A stretch of DNA of 64,000 bases from UBA961 sp049426725 (GTDB lineage: Bacteria; Bacteroidota; Ignavibacteria; Kapaibacteriales; UBA961): the NCBI GenBank assembly GCA_049426725.1, contig JBMSYN010000007.1, forward strand, positions 1-64,000, read 5' to 3'. Shown piece by piece: positions 19,045-28,707 of the stretch (the first letter of the stretch is position 1; the number at the start of each line of letters is the position of its first letter). The notes beneath the pieces are model-generated. The model did not search any database, had not been told where the DNA came from, and saw only the letters and a list, made by a program, of their open reading frames with translations. A program made the position numbers and the translations under genes.

Positions 19045-21495
19045 ATGTATTTGCGACTTTTTCTTCTTTGCTATTTGCTCAATGCTTCAATTGCGATTTC
19101 ACAAGTGGTAATACCCACTTCAACCAGAGTGCGTGAGCCGGAAAGTGAACCCAGAGAACATCCAATAGACATGCAACTCATGTCTGTCAAACTTCGTTTC
19201 CAACCAGAACAAGGATTGGTGAAAGGTATAGTGACGCATGTTTTCAACCCTCTTCGGAAAACCGTTGATTCCATCATCTTTGATGCAATTGATATCACGA
19301 TCAAAGAAGCAATGCACAATGGAAAGCCGGTGCGATATAGAAATACAGACAATTCTGTAATTGTCTATCCGCTGAATATGCATTGGAACACTCTCGATTC
19401 CATATCTTTTGTCTATGAAGCAAAGCCAAGAAAAGGACTCTATTTCATCGGTTGGAATGATACCACAAAAAGATCCAGAATGCAGATTTGGTCGCAAGGA
19501 CAAGGCATTGACAATCGAGCTTGGATTCCGATGTATGATGAGATGAATGATAAGTATATAACGGAAACCATCACAACATTTGATAAAGAGTATCAAGTAT
19601 TGTCAAATGGCGACTTACTTTCTGCAAAAGAAAATAGCGATGGTACAAAGACATGGCATTATCGAATCAATAAACCTCATGCTCCATATCTCTTAACCTT
19701 GATTGTCGGGAAATATGCAATCGAAGAAAGAAAATCATCAACCGGAATTAAACATGCATTGTATTATTATCCTGAATTTCCCGAAAGAGTTGAACCCACT
19801 TATAGATTTTCCACTGAGATGATGGATTGGCTTGAATCTTATATTGGCATTCCATATCCTTGGAAAACCTATGCGCAAGCAATGGTTCAGGATTTTACAT
19901 TTGGTGCAATGGAAAATACAACTGCAACAACTTTTGGTGACTTCTCCTTTGTAGACAAAAGAGGATTCAAAGACAGAAGTTATATCTCTACAAATGTTCA
20001 CGAACTTACACATCAATGGTTTGGTGATTATATCACCGCTCGCTCACAACAACATGTATGGCTGCAAGAAAGCTTTGCAACATTCTATCCCAAATATTTC
20101 TTTAGAAGATATGCGGGCCCCGTCATGGAGGACGCAAAGAAATTATTTGGAGAAGATGCATATCAATGGAATCGTCGTGGCGAACAGAATTCTGCATTGG
20201 CTGCCGGAGAAAAAGATCGCTTGCCAATCGTCCACCCTTCATCCGGTTCAGCACGGATTTATCCAAAAGGCTCAACGGTCATCGACATGTTGATGTATGT
20301 ATATGGTGAAGATGAAGTGAGAAGAGTCATCAAACACTATTTGCAGAATCACGCTTATGGAAATGTTGAAACGAATGATTTATATCTCGCTTTTCAAGAT
20401 ACACTCGGGATTAGCCCAGACTGGTTTTTCGAACAATGGTTGTATAAAGGCGGGGAACCTCACTATTCCATCAATTATGTTGAAGTCGTGAAAGAGAATG
20501 TCAGAAACACCGTATTTCATATTGAGCAAATACACGAACAAGATGAACTCACAAAGCCATTTTCGATGCCTATCGTATTTGAAGTGCATTATAAAGATGG
20601 AACCAAAGACAGCAGAACAGCTTGGATTGATAAAGTTTTTCAAAATGTGCTTGTGCCGAATCCCGGTAATAAAGAAATCGCCTTTACTTTATTTGATCCG
20701 TCAAGCAATATTTTGAAGCGCATAACATTCAAGAAATCATTTGCAGAATTACGCGAGCAAGTATTGAATGCACCAAATATGATTGATCGCTATGATGCAC
20801 TCATTGCACTCAAAGAAATTGAAGAAGCGGGAAAAGATGAATTGTTATCCAAAGTATTTGCAAAAGAAACATTTCATGCAATGAAAAGTGAAGTTGTCAA
20901 TCAAATGCATGAACGCAAATCACCTTTGGCGATGTCCATTCTAAAAAAAGCACTTGAAGACAATTCTGAAGATGTGAAAAAAAGCGCATTGAATGGATTT
21001 CGTATTATTCCAAAGGACATGAAGTCTAATATCGAACAATTACTCAGGGATGATTCTTATTCCATCATCACGACTGCATTAGAAAAATTGTGCGATGCAT
21101 TTCCCAATGAAATACCAAACTATGTGAAACAAGTTCAGAATGAGATTGGTTTATATTCACAGATTCTCATCAAATCATTAGAGATTCGTGCCGGCAAAGG
21201 TGATGCCAGTGCTCTGGATTCACTGATTGATTTGACTGGACCATCACATGAGTTTTGGACACGCAGAAATGCTATGAACTCTCTAAAGCGCATCAATGCT
21301 TTCAATGAAAAAGCTCTTTGGAATATGTTGGATGCAGCATGGAATCCAAATTCTCGTTTGGCTTCTAATGCAGTGGAGACTTTGCAATATTTCAATCAGC
21401 AGGCAAACAACAAGATTCTCATGATTTCAGCCAAGAATAGCAACTCTAATTGGCAATCATGGCAAAAAAAGCAGTGGGATCAAATCTTACGCTGA
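19045..21495 (+). CDS. Exported M1-family aminopeptidase
   Basis: 816 residues from ATG 19045, placed 5 nt after GGAG; ATG 19042 and ATG 19021 are in frame alternatives. The start gives a direct signal peptide (MYLRLFLLCYLLNASIAIS). The M1 catalytic domain has the GAMEN exopeptidase motif near residue 287 and the zinc site HELTHQWFGD...WLQESFAT, that is HExxH (about 319-323), 18 residues, then Glu 342. It removes N-terminal amino acids from peptides and should act in the periplasm or outside. The last 250 residues are helical HEAT-like repeats. TAAATTTG at 19003-19010 fits the Bacteroidota -7 promoter box, without a clear -33 partner. It is followed by a lipoprotein gene. Confidence 0.9.
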   Translation: MYLRLFLLCYLLNASIAISQVVIPTSTRVREPESEPREHPIDMQLMSVKLRFQPEQGLVKGIVTHVFNPLRKTVDSIIFDAIDITIKEAMHNGKPVRYRNTDNSVIVYPLNMHWNTLDSISFVYEAKPRKGLYFIGWNDTTKRSRMQIWSQGQGIDNRAWIPMYDEMNDKYITETITTFDKEYQVLSNGDLLSAKENSDGTKTWHYRINKPHAPYLLTLIVGKYAIEERKSSTGIKHALYYYPEFPERVEPTYRFSTEMMDWLESYIGIPYPWKTYAQAMVQDFTFGAMENTTATTFGDFSFVDKRGFKDRSYISTNVHELTHQWFGDYITARSQQHVWLQESFATFYPKYFFRRYAGPVMEDAKKLFGEDAYQWNRRGEQNSALAAGEKDRLPIVHPSSGSARIYPKGSTVIDMLMYVYGEDEVRRVIKHYLQNHAYGNVETNDLYLAFQDTLGISPDWFFEQWLYKGGEPHYSINYVEVVKENVRNTVFHIEQIHEQDELTKPFSMPIVFEVHYKDGTKDSRTAWIDKVFQNVLVPNPGNKEIAFTLFDPSSNILKRITFKKSFAELREQVLNAPNMIDRYDALIALKEIEEAGKDELLSKVFAKETFHAMKSEVVNQMHERKSPLAMSILKKALEDNSEDVKKSALNGFRIIPKDMKSNIEQLLRDDSYSIITTALEKLCDAFPNEIPNYVKQVQNEIGLYSQILIKSLEIRAGKGDASALDSLIDLTGPSHEFWTRRNAMNSLKRINAFNEKALWNMLDAAWNPNSRLASNAVETLQYFNQQANNKILMISAKNSNSNWQSWQKKQWDQILR

Positions 21496-21546
21496 TTGAT
21501 TCAAGAAATTATCATACTTTTGAAAAAGACTTCTAAGGAGACCACA

Positions 21547-22092
21547 ATGAATATAGTATTCAGATCGATTATCGCCATTTTCATTGGCATGATCACATTG
21601 TCATCATGCACAACAAATACTGAGCCCTCAGGTTCGGCAACACAATTGACATTATCCGAAATAAGCAATAATGCCGGGTATGCTTGGTTTGATGCTGAGA
21701 AGACACTATATGTACCGGATGATTCAAAAGTTCGTAATATCAGTGAAAGCTTTAAAAGCAAGAATCAAAAGATTTACTTTTTCGTAAATCCTTCTTGTTC
21801 TTGCGAAGGAACAAAAAAGACATTCCCTCATGCTATTCGCATTTTGAAGGATGCGGGAGTTCCCGATGATCGCATAGTGATTTATTCCATGAAATCTCAT
21901 ACTGATTCACATCCATTGATGGATAAATTTACATTGCGCGGTCTTCCCTCCATTTTCATCACAGTCAATGACAATCTAAAATGTAAGATGGAAGTTATTG
22001 ATGGTAAATTGCTTGTCACCGGAAATGGAAAAGTGGATGATAGCCCGGGTTCAAAACTAGAAGAAGTAATGGCAGAAGGTTTTAATTGGTAA
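21547..22092 (+). CDS. Lipoprotein with thioredoxin-like fold and CxC motif
   Basis: 181 residues from ATG 21547, which has AAGGAG 6 nt upstream. A lipoprotein signal ends at LSSC (Cys near residue 19). The body looks like a thioredoxin fold: a strand YFFVNPSCSC, a helix GTKKTFPHAIRILKDAG, and RGLPSIFITV as the cis-Pro strand. The usual CxxC is replaced by CSC, which would give a different redox behaviour or a metal-binding site. It is probably attached to the outer membrane facing the periplasm. It follows the aminopeptidase by about 50 bp and ends at a shared terminator. Exact function unknown. Confidence 0.6.
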   Translation: MNIVFRSIIAIFIGMITLSSCTTNTEPSGSATQLTLSEISNNAGYAWFDAEKTLYVPDDSKVRNISESFKSKNQKIYFFVNPSCSCEGTKKTFPHAIRILKDAGVPDDRIVIYSMKSHTDSHPLMDKFTLRGLPSIFITVNDNLKCKMEVIDGKLLVTGNGKVDDSPGSKLEEVMAEGFNW

Positions 22093-22093
22093 T

Positions 22094-22124
22094 AAAAAAG
22101 CCGCTCACATGAGCGGTTTTTTTT
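22094..22124. terminator. Bidirectional terminator between the lipoprotein gene and gmd
   Basis: A-tract, CCGCTC-ACAT-GAGCGG, then eight Ts. The A- and T-tracts allow it to act on both strands. It overlaps the gmd stop codon, and serves the convergent genes on both sides. Confidence 0.92.
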
Positions 22125-23274
22125 ATCCTATATCTCTTGCTGATTGCTCTATCTTTTTTGCGAATGCATGTTTTGTCCAGTCAAATCCTTTTTGTAAAAC
22201 TGCCGCATTCCCTTTCCCCGGCGCAGAAATCCCATTTGCTTCCATATCATGATCCATCATGATGTGCACCAATTCTTCGAATGTAATAACAGGCTCCCAT
22301 CCAAGTTGTTTTTTCGCTTTCGAGATATCAGCTTGTAATTTATCAACTTCTGTTGGACGAAAATATCTTGGGTCAACTTCAATGATGCATTGTCCGGCTT
22401 TCACATTCATCAATGAATTGATTGCATATGCTTTTTCTTGTACACCAATTCCTTTCCATTCAATCTGGAGCCCGACATAAGCACATGCTGTGTCAATAAA
22501 ATTACGAACTGAATGACATGTGCCTGTACCAACCACATAATCATCAGGTTTGTCTTGTTGAAGCATGAGCCACATCATTGCAACATATTCCGGTGCAAAG
22601 CCCCAATCTCTCAATGCATCAAGATTTCCTATATACAATGTTTGTTGTGTTCCTGACAATAATCCCGCGATCGCTCGAGTAATCTTGCGCGTCACGAATA
22701 TTTCACCTCGTCTTGGACTTTCATGATTGAACAATATTCCATTGCATGCAAACATGTCATAGGCATTGCGATAATTGACTGTCATCCAATAGGCATATAG
22801 TTTTGCTGCAGCATACGGACTTTGCGGCATGAAAGGCGTTGTTTCATGTTGGGGTGCAGGTGCAGAACCATAGAGTTCTGAAGATGATGCTTGATAAAAC
22901 TTCGTATCGATTCCACTTCTACGAATTGCTTCGAGTATTCTCGTTGTCCCAAGTGCAGTGATGTCTCCTGTGTATTCCGGCATATCGAATGATACGCGGA
23001 CATGACTTTGCGCACCAAGATGATAAATTTCATGTGGAGCAATCGAATGCATGATTTCCGTCAAGATGCCGGGATCAGACAAATCGCCATAATGCAAATG
23101 CAATCTAGCTCCATGTTCATGTGGATCAACATACATGTGATCGATGCGATGTGTATTGAATGTACTTGCTCGACGAATGATTCCATGCACTTCATATCCT
23201 TTGCTCAAGAGATATTCAGCAAGATAAGATCCGTCTTGTCCGGTAATACCTGTGATTAATGCAATAGAACTCAT
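22123..23274 (-). CDS. gmd: GDP-mannose 4,6-dehydratase
   Basis: 383 residues from ATG 23274 (MSSIALITGITGQDG). An upstream TTG at 23292 is in frame but less likely. It is a short-chain dehydrogenase with the Rossmann motif TGITGQDGSYLAEYL, the SSSELYGS strand, and the catalytic Tyr/Lys in SPYAAAKLYAYW (near residue 153). The substrate-specific stretch NHESPRRGEIFVTRKITRA matches GMD. It converts GDP-mannose to GDP-4-keto-6-deoxymannose, the precursor of GDP-fucose, GDP-rhamnose or GDP-perosamine. No partner reductase or aminotransferase is present here, so the end product is open. It overlaps nothing and lies 10 bp after rsmB on the same strand. Confidence 0.95.
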   Translation of the reverse strand: MSSIALITGITGQDGSYLAEYLLSKGYEVHGIIRRASTFNTHRIDHMYVDPHEHGARLHLHYGDLSDPGILTEIMHSIAPHEIYHLGAQSHVRVSFDMPEYTGDITALGTTRILEAIRRSGIDTKFYQASSSELYGSAPAPQHETTPFMPQSPYAAAKLYAYWMTVNYRNAYDMFACNGILFNHESPRRGEIFVTRKITRAIAGLLSGTQQTLYIGNLDALRDWGFAPEYVAMMWLMLQQDKPDDYVVGTGTCHSVRNFIDTACAYVGLQIEWKGIGVQEKAYAINSLMNVKAGQCIIEVDPRYFRPTEVDKLQADISKAKKQLGWEPVITFEELVHIMMDHDMEANGISAPGKGNAAVLQKGFDWTKHAFAKKIEQSARDIG

Positions 23275-23284
23275 GGAATTACTC

Positions 23285-24730
23285 TCATTCAATTGGTTTG
23301 CGAATCATTCTGCACATAAAAAATCCATCACTTCCATGCTTGGCGGGATTCATCGAAAGCATTGCGGCATTTGGATCTTCAGAAAGCAATGCATCAGACA
23401 CTTCTTTGGGAAAAGCATTTCGTAGTGGATCAGGTGCAAAAGCATCATTCTCATTCAAAAAGCGCTTCACTATTTCTTCATTTTCTTCTTGCATCAAAGA
23501 ACATGTGGCATATACGAGAACACCTCCGGGTTTCACATAAGCAGAAGCTTTGTTGAGAATCTCCAATTGTGTGCGCTGAATACTTTCTACATGTTTTTTC
23601 TTCAAGTTCCATTTGATATTCGGTGATCTACGAACTGTTCCCATGCCCGTGCAAGGTGCATCCACCAGTACCGCATCGCATGTTTGTGCATATTGCATCA
23701 ATGCGCTTTTTGCATGATTTTTCAAATGCATTGGTATGATGCGAATGGAAAAATATCCGGCGCGCTCTGCTCGATTACGAATTTCTCTCATGCGACTATA
23801 ATCAATGTCGGTGGAGAGAATCTCACCTTGATCATGCTGCAACATAGCCATGTGCAATGATTTACCACCGGCACCGGCACAATAATCCAGAATGCGCCAA
23901 TGTTCTTCCGGGGAAACAGCCAAAGAAATCAATTGGCTTCCCTCATCTTGCACTTCGATAGCACCTGAAAGAAACAAATCAAGATGCGTCAGTGGAATGC
24001 GTTCCGGCATGATGATGGCATAAGGAGAATATGCCCCGGCTTTGCATGGAATATGCTCCTCATGGAGAATGTCTAGCGCAAGAGGCCGATCAATCATTTC
24101 CGCATTGATGCGGAGTCCAACAGGAGCAACAGTATGAAGTGAAATGCACAAATCAGCTATGTCTTTGCATAATGTACCTTGCTCATGCCAATGCTGGACA
24201 ATCCATAATGGCATCGCGCAATACAGCGAAAAAATCAATGCATCTTCATCATCTGATATATCATCTTTCTTAATGATCTCTTGAGATTGTTCACGGATCT
24301 TTTCAAATGCTTTCCATACTTCTAACTTCCAAAGTTCTGCTGATTCTTCGGTCAAGCCCATTTTTTCTATGATCGATAACATTACTCCTTCATTGGCATC
24401 TCTCACGCCGAAGAAGGGATGCAGATAATGATCGATGGGGAATGAGCGCAATATTGGACCAATCATGCAGTGAGTAATCATCACATCATAAGGATAACCC
24501 TGCTCAAGTTCTATCGAAACAATTTCATTCGCCTTTTTTGCACAATATTCAATCAATGTGGCAACACGAAGTGAAGAGAAGAGCAATTCAGAAATGAATT
24601 TTCTGTCTTTGCTTCCTATATATTTTCTGCTGCGGAAATAATCTGATGCAATGTCTTCACCTGTTCTATGAGATTTTCGTAGAATGTGATACAATTGGGC
24701 GCTATGTCCGATCAATGATGTGAATTGCAT
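23285..24730 (-). CDS. rsmB: RsmB/NOP-family rRNA cytosine-C5 methyltransferase
   Basis: 481 residues. The N-terminal part is helical and NusB-like (residues about 10-150, SRKYIGSKDRKFISELLFSS). The C-terminal methyltransferase domain has the SAM loop DYCAGAGGKSLHMA, the motif IV cysteine in DAPCTGMGTVRRSPNIKW (near residue 358), and the motif VI catalytic Cys in YATCSLMQEEN (near 408). The combination points to RsmB (16S rRNA m5C967), although other NOP/Sun proteins share the catalytic domain. It starts 2 bp after the gmk stop, consistent with translational coupling. Confidence 0.85.
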   Translation of the reverse strand: MQFTSLIGHSAQLYHILRKSHRTGEDIASDYFRSRKYIGSKDRKFISELLFSSLRVATLIEYCAKKANEIVSIELEQGYPYDVMITHCMIGPILRSFPIDHYLHPFFGVRDANEGVMLSIIEKMGLTEESAELWKLEVWKAFEKIREQSQEIIKKDDISDDEDALIFSLYCAMPLWIVQHWHEQGTLCKDIADLCISLHTVAPVGLRINAEMIDRPLALDILHEEHIPCKAGAYSPYAIIMPERIPLTHLDLFLSGAIEVQDEGSQLISLAVSPEEHWRILDYCAGAGGKSLHMAMLQHDQGEILSTDIDYSRMREIRNRAERAGYFSIRIIPMHLKNHAKSALMQYAQTCDAVLVDAPCTGMGTVRRSPNIKWNLKKKHVESIQRTQLEILNKASAYVKPGGVLVYATCSLMQEENEEIVKRFLNENDAFAPDPLRNAFPKEVSDALLSEDPNAAMLSMNPAKHGSDGFFMCRMIRKPIE

Positions 24731-24732
24731 GA

Positions 24733-25296
24733 TTATGTTTCAGAAAGTTCTTCTTCGATGACACTGACTGCTTTTGCCAAAGTGACATCCAGTTTATCAT
24801 TGATGATGATGTGATCAAAATGTCGCATATATTCCATTTCCATGGCAGCGCGACTTAATCTTTGCGCGATTTGTTCTTCGCTTTCGGTCATTCTGCTTCT
24901 CAAACGATCTGCAAGCACGGATAAATCAGGAGGTGCAATATAGATGAGCAAGGATTCATTTGGATATGCATTTCGAAGAGATACCGCTCCTTTTACATCA
25001 ACATCAAACAAAACAAGTGCTTGTTCTTGAATTCGTTGATCAGTTTGGGAACGCAATGTTCCATAGAGATTTCCGAAGATCTCTTCAAATTCAATGAGAT
25101 TTCCATTTTCAATATTCTGTAGAAAATCTTCTCTTGTCAAGAAAAAATAATCCTTGCCATGCTGTTCACCTGAACGCATGGGTCTTGTAGTAGCCGATAC
25201 TGAAAATGCGCATTGCGGAAAATGTTGAAGAAGATGTCTTGCAACAGTTGTTTTTCCTGCGCCACTCGGGGCTGACAATACGATGAGATTCTTCAT
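24733..25296 (-). CDS. gmk: Guanylate kinase
   Basis: 187 residues, a normal length. It has the P-loop SAPSGAGKTT (residues 8-17), the GMP-binding SATTRPMRSGEQHGKDYFF with the YGT motif further on (NLYGTLRS), and the lid region RLRSRMTESEEQIAQRL. It phosphorylates GMP/dGMP to GDP/dGDP in the cytoplasm. It starts 7 bp after yicC, a pairing that is common across bacteria. Confidence 0.96.
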   Translation of the reverse strand: MKNLIVLSAPSGAGKTTVARHLLQHFPQCAFSVSATTRPMRSGEQHGKDYFFLTREDFLQNIENGNLIEFEEIFGNLYGTLRSQTDQRIQEQALVLFDVDVKGAVSLRNAYPNESLLIYIAPPDLSVLADRLRSRMTESEEQIAQRLSRAAMEMEYMRHFDHIIINDKLDVTLAKAVSVIEEELSET

Positions 25297-25303
25297 GAAG
25301 TGA

Positions 25304-26179
25304 TTATTCGATGTTTTGTGCTTGTTCTCGGATGCGTTCCAATTCTTCTTTCATGCCTACAACAGTGCGTGCAATATCTGCATCATTTGCTTTTGAACCA
25401 ATGGTATTGATTTCACGATTCAATTCTTGGGTCAAAAAATTGAGTTTTCTACCAATTGGTTCCGGATCATTAAGTAATTCTCTGAAATACTTGATATGAC
25501 TTCTCAACCGAACGCTTTCTTCTGATACATCAAGTTTATCGGCAAGTATGATGATTTCTTGATTCATGCGATGTTCTTCAATTTCATCATTGTCCAAAAG
25601 CAGTGCCAATTTCTGACGTAGTCTTTCGCGTTCTTCTGGAATGCGAGTCTTTGATCGTTCTTCAACATAGACCAATGACAGTTCAATTGTATTGATGCGC
25701 ATGAGCATGTCTTGAGATAGCTCATTGCCTTCATTTGTTCTTGCAATGTCTAGTGATTTCAATGCTTGACTTAATGCTTCTCGAACAACATTCCACTGCA
25801 ATTCTGCAATATCGTCTTTCTCTGATTCAATGAAATGTTGTGAAAAAGACAAGACCTGATTCAGATTCACCGGCTCATCATAGTTCAATTCTTGTTGTAA
25901 TTGATTCAACATTTCATGAATTGCTTTTGCTTTGGCAAGATTGATTCCGGGAATTTTTGCTTCGCCTTCGGCATATTCAACTTGCACATTCACAAAAACA
26001 GAACCACGATTCAATCCTTTTCGGAGCATGTCGCGCACTTCTATTTCTTTGCTCGACAATGTTCTGGGTAATTTTATGGATGGTTCAAGATAGCGTCCAT
26101 TCACACTTTTTATTTCAACGATGGCATTGATGCCATGATTGTTGATTTCAGACTTGGCAAAGCCGGTCATGCTTTTCAT
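25304..26179 (-). CDS. yicC: YicC-family endoribonuclease-like protein
   Basis: 291 residues from ATG 26179 (MKSMTGFAKSE); ATG 26203 and 26170 are alternatives. The start motif MTGFAKSE, the NGRYLEPSIKLPR stretch and the C-terminal FLTQELNREINTIGSKAND are typical of the YicC family. E. coli YicC has been reported as an endoribonuclease acting on small RNA; the physiological role here is inferred only by family. It lies between ribD and gmk on the same strand. Confidence 0.9.
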   Translation of the reverse strand: MKSMTGFAKSEINNHGINAIVEIKSVNGRYLEPSIKLPRTLSSKEIEVRDMLRKGLNRGSVFVNVQVEYAEGEAKIPGINLAKAKAIHEMLNQLQQELNYDEPVNLNQVLSFSQHFIESEKDDIAELQWNVVREALSQALKSLDIARTNEGNELSQDMLMRINTIELSLVYVEERSKTRIPEERERLRQKLALLLDNDEIEEHRMNQEIIILADKLDVSEESVRLRSHIKYFRELLNDPEPIGRKLNFLTQELNREINTIGSKANDADIARTVVGMKEELERIREQAQNIE

Positions 26180-26256
26180 GAATTCATTCCATGTTTTGGA
26201 CAAAGATACAAAATAGCTATTGCTTGCATAGGTGCTTCAGTTTGCATACGATGTCA

Positions 26257-27354
26257 TCATGCAGATTTAACAGTAATCACATGAATGTCATCACCGCTTT
26301 TTAGCACTCCTTTGCAATGCAATGTGTATGCATCTGCAAGTGTTTGTGCTGTATAATTTCCTCCGGCTTTTTTCCCTTGTCCAATCATGATTGGAGCAAT
26401 GAATAGGTGCAATTCATCGAGCAAAGATTGTTCCATGAGTTCTTGCATCAAAATGCCGCCTCCTTCCGCCAAGATTGAGCCAATGCCATATTCTCTACCG
26501 AGTGTCATAAAGAGAGATGGCAGATCAATATGTTGATGTTTGCCGATAGCACAGGATATGGTTCTCACACCTAAAGTTTGCAAATGCATGATTCGTTCAT
26601 GTTGATTGTGATTCTCACCATGACAATACAGTGTAAGACCACGAAACTCATCATTGAATACTTTTAGACTAAGTGGAAGTGAACATTGCGTATCAAGTAT
26701 GATGCGCATTGGATTTCTACCGGGCATGGAATGAATGGTAAGACTTGGATCATCTACTTCAGCTGTTCCACGACCAATCATCACCGCATCAAATTCACTG
26801 CGCATGCGATGAACTTCATGTCTGCTTTCTTCGCATGTGATCCATTGTGATTCACCTAAAGCAGTGGCAATGCAGCCATCAAGGGATTGCGCAATTTTTC
26901 CGACGATATATGGTAAGCCGGTGAGAATATGCTTGATGAATGTTCTATTCAACCAAAATGCTTCTTCTTGACATATTTGTTCAATCACTTCTATTCCGGC
27001 AGCACGAAGTTGCTCTATCCCTTTTCCTGCCACAAGAGGATTTGGATCTTGCATTCCAATCACTACTGTGTTAATCCCTTTTTGTATCAGCAGCGGGGCA
27101 CAAGGAGGTGTTTTGCCGGTATGTGCACATGGTTCGAGATTTACATAGGCAATTGCACCGGCAGGATCTTCCGTGCATCGATTCAGCGCATCAACCTCTG
27201 CATGAGGTCCACCAAATTCTCTATGCCAACCCTCGCCAATGATGCGACCGTCCTTCACGATGGTACAACCAACGCGAGGATTCGGATTCACCTTGCCAGT
27301 CCCTCGCAATGCGAGTCTTAGCGTGTGTTCCATGAATGCTTCATGACTTTGCAT
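26257..27354 (-). CDS. ribD: Bifunctional riboflavin deaminase/reductase RibD
   Basis: 365 residues from ATG 27354. The N-terminal cytidine-deaminase-like domain has the zinc site HAEVDAL...PCAHTGKTPPC (residues about 49-90). The C-terminal reductase domain (about 150-365) contains KIAQSLDGCIATALGESQWIT and AEGGGILMQELMEQ. It carries out the deamination and the side-chain reduction of the second and third steps of riboflavin synthesis. No other rib gene is in the window. It probably heads a minus-strand transcript ribD-yicC-gmk-rsmB-gmd, after the rpsD terminator. Confidence 0.94.
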   Translation of the reverse strand: MQSHEAFMEHTLRLALRGTGKVNPNPRVGCTIVKDGRIIGEGWHREFGGPHAEVDALNRCTEDPAGAIAYVNLEPCAHTGKTPPCAPLLIQKGINTVVIGMQDPNPLVAGKGIEQLRAAGIEVIEQICQEEAFWLNRTFIKHILTGLPYIVGKIAQSLDGCIATALGESQWITCEESRHEVHRMRSEFDAVMIGRGTAEVDDPSLTIHSMPGRNPMRIILDTQCSLPLSLKVFNDEFRGLTLYCHGENHNQHERIMHLQTLGVRTISCAIGKHQHIDLPSLFMTLGREYGIGSILAEGGGILMQELMEQSLLDELHLFIAPIMIGQGKKAGGNYTAQTLADAYTLHCKGVLKSGDDIHVITVKSA

Positions 27355-27422
27355 CAAACATCACTTGAAAAAAGAAAGGGTAAAATTGTGAATGAGTTAA
27401 ACATGAATCACATGCTTCATAG

Positions 27423-27451
27423 AAAAAAAGCCCTCCGAGAGGAGAGCTTTT
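27423..27451 (-). terminator. Rho-independent terminator after rpsD
   Basis: AAAAGC and CTCC pair with GGAG and GCTTTT around a GAGA loop, with one mismatch. On the minus strand a run of seven Ts follows. It lies about 20 bp after the rpsD stop codon, so ribD needs its own promoter in the next 70 bp. Confidence 0.85.
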
Positions 27452-27469
27452 ATTCTGCTGTATGGCTCA

Positions 27470-28084
27470 TCAGCGAGAGTAAAACTCGATGACGAGTGGA
27501 ATTTCACAAACAACCGGTACTTCCTCACGAGCAGGAAGATGAAGGAATTTGACAGAGAAATCTGCTTTTGACAAATTCAAATATACCGGAGGAGCAGCCG
27601 TTCTGATGGCTTCTTGAAATGCTTCCATTTTGCGACTTTTCTCACGAACTGAAACAATGTCATTAACCTTCACTTGATATGAAGCGATATTGACAGGCTT
27701 GCCATTAACGAGAAAATGTCCATGATTTACATATTGACGAGCAGCAGCCATGGAGCGAGCAAGACCTGAACGGAACACAACCGCATCAAGGCGTGTCTCG
27801 AGCATCTGAAGAAGGATGTCTCCGGTATTACCGGTTAAGTGAGATGCCTTCTTGAAATAATTGGTCATTTGACGCTCATGGATATTATACTGCAAACGGA
27901 GCTTTTGTTTTTCAAAAAGCTGTGTACCGTAAACAGATAATTTGCCACGACGCTTTGTTGATCCGTGTTGGCCCGGAGGGCTCTTTCTGCCGGCTTTGTC
28001 GCTCGACATGATTTTGCCGGCTTTTGCCGTCATCGGAACACCGATTTTTCTGGAGTTCCGTACCTTAGGTCCGGTATAATTCAT
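27470..28084 (-). CDS. rpsD: 30S ribosomal protein S4 (zinc-free form), outside the alpha operon
   Basis: 204 residues from ATG 28084, which has AAGGAGT 5 nt upstream; a frame to 28126 adds an unrelated leader. The S4 domain is at about residues 95-160 (MLETRLDAVVFRSGLARSMAAARQYVNHGHF). The N-terminus (KVRNSRKIGVPM) lacks the cysteine cluster of zinc-binding S4. S4 is a primary 16S rRNA binder and in many bacteria an autoregulator. Here the gene is single, between a peroxiredoxin and ribD, with its own terminator and a 149-bp upstream gap that could hold a promoter and leader. Its usual slot between rpsK and rpoA is empty (36205-36339). Confidence 0.96.
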   Translation of the reverse strand: MNYTGPKVRNSRKIGVPMTAKAGKIMSSDKAGRKSPPGQHGSTKRRGKLSVYGTQLFEKQKLRLQYNIHERQMTNYFKKASHLTGNTGDILLQMLETRLDAVVFRSGLARSMAAARQYVNHGHFLVNGKPVNIASYQVKVNDIVSVREKSRKMEAFQEAIRTAAPPVYLNLSKADFSVKFLHLPAREEVPVVCEIPLVIEFYSR

Positions 28085-28233
28085 AGTACTCCTTGTACCA
28101 CGCAGCGGGAGGGATAATGCTCCCACGCAATATTGATGAAAAACGCCATGAAGATATCACTTGGATAATCATGGTTAGTACATGTTGAAAGGGCTTCAAA
28201 AATAGGAGTTTTTTTGCGAACATTCAAGGAGTT

Positions 28234-28707
28234 TTATGACTTTGCATGCTCTTTGAGCCAGGTTTTCACTTCATCAACATGACCGGGTACTTTGACCTTT
28301 GGATAGATATTTCGGATTTTTCCATCCGGATCAATGATGAAAGTTGTGCGTTCCACACCCATATATGATCGCCCATACATTGATTTTTGCACCCAAACGC
28401 CATATTTCTCACAAATTGACTTGTCTTCATCTGCAATGAGACTGAAATTCAAGTCATGATCTTTGATGAATTTTTGATGGGATTTCACGCTATCAGGGCT
28501 TATACCCACAACTGCTACACCCAATTTGGCGAGAGTTTTCATGGAATCCCTGAAATCGCATGCCTGTTTTGTGCAACCACTTGTATTGTCTTTTGGATAG
28601 AAATACAGAATCACCCAAGATCCCTTGAGATCTTTCAAAGCGATGGATTCATTGTTTTGATCAACTCCTTTGAATGCCGGAGCCGCTGCTTGTAATTTTA
28701 CGGGCAT
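28234..28707 (-). CDS. bcp: Thiol peroxidase of the Bcp/PrxQ type
   Basis: 157 residues. The peroxidatic Cys45 and resolving Cys50 lie in NTSGCTKQACDFRD, the C-x4-C arrangement of atypical two-Cys PrxQ enzymes. A peroxiredoxin core surrounds them (VILYFYPKD, VVGISPDS, RTTFIIDPDGKI). It reduces peroxides in the cytoplasm using thioredoxin. ATG 28707 has AGGA 5 nt upstream. It is divergent from purF and upstream of rpsD on the same strand. Confidence 0.94.
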   Translation of the reverse strand: MPVKLQAAAPAFKGVDQNNESIALKDLKGSWVILYFYPKDNTSGCTKQACDFRDSMKTLAKLGVAVVGISPDSVKSHQKFIKDHDLNFSLIADEDKSICEKYGVWVQKSMYGRSYMGVERTTFIIDPDGKIRNIYPKVKVPGHVDEVKTWLKEHAKS

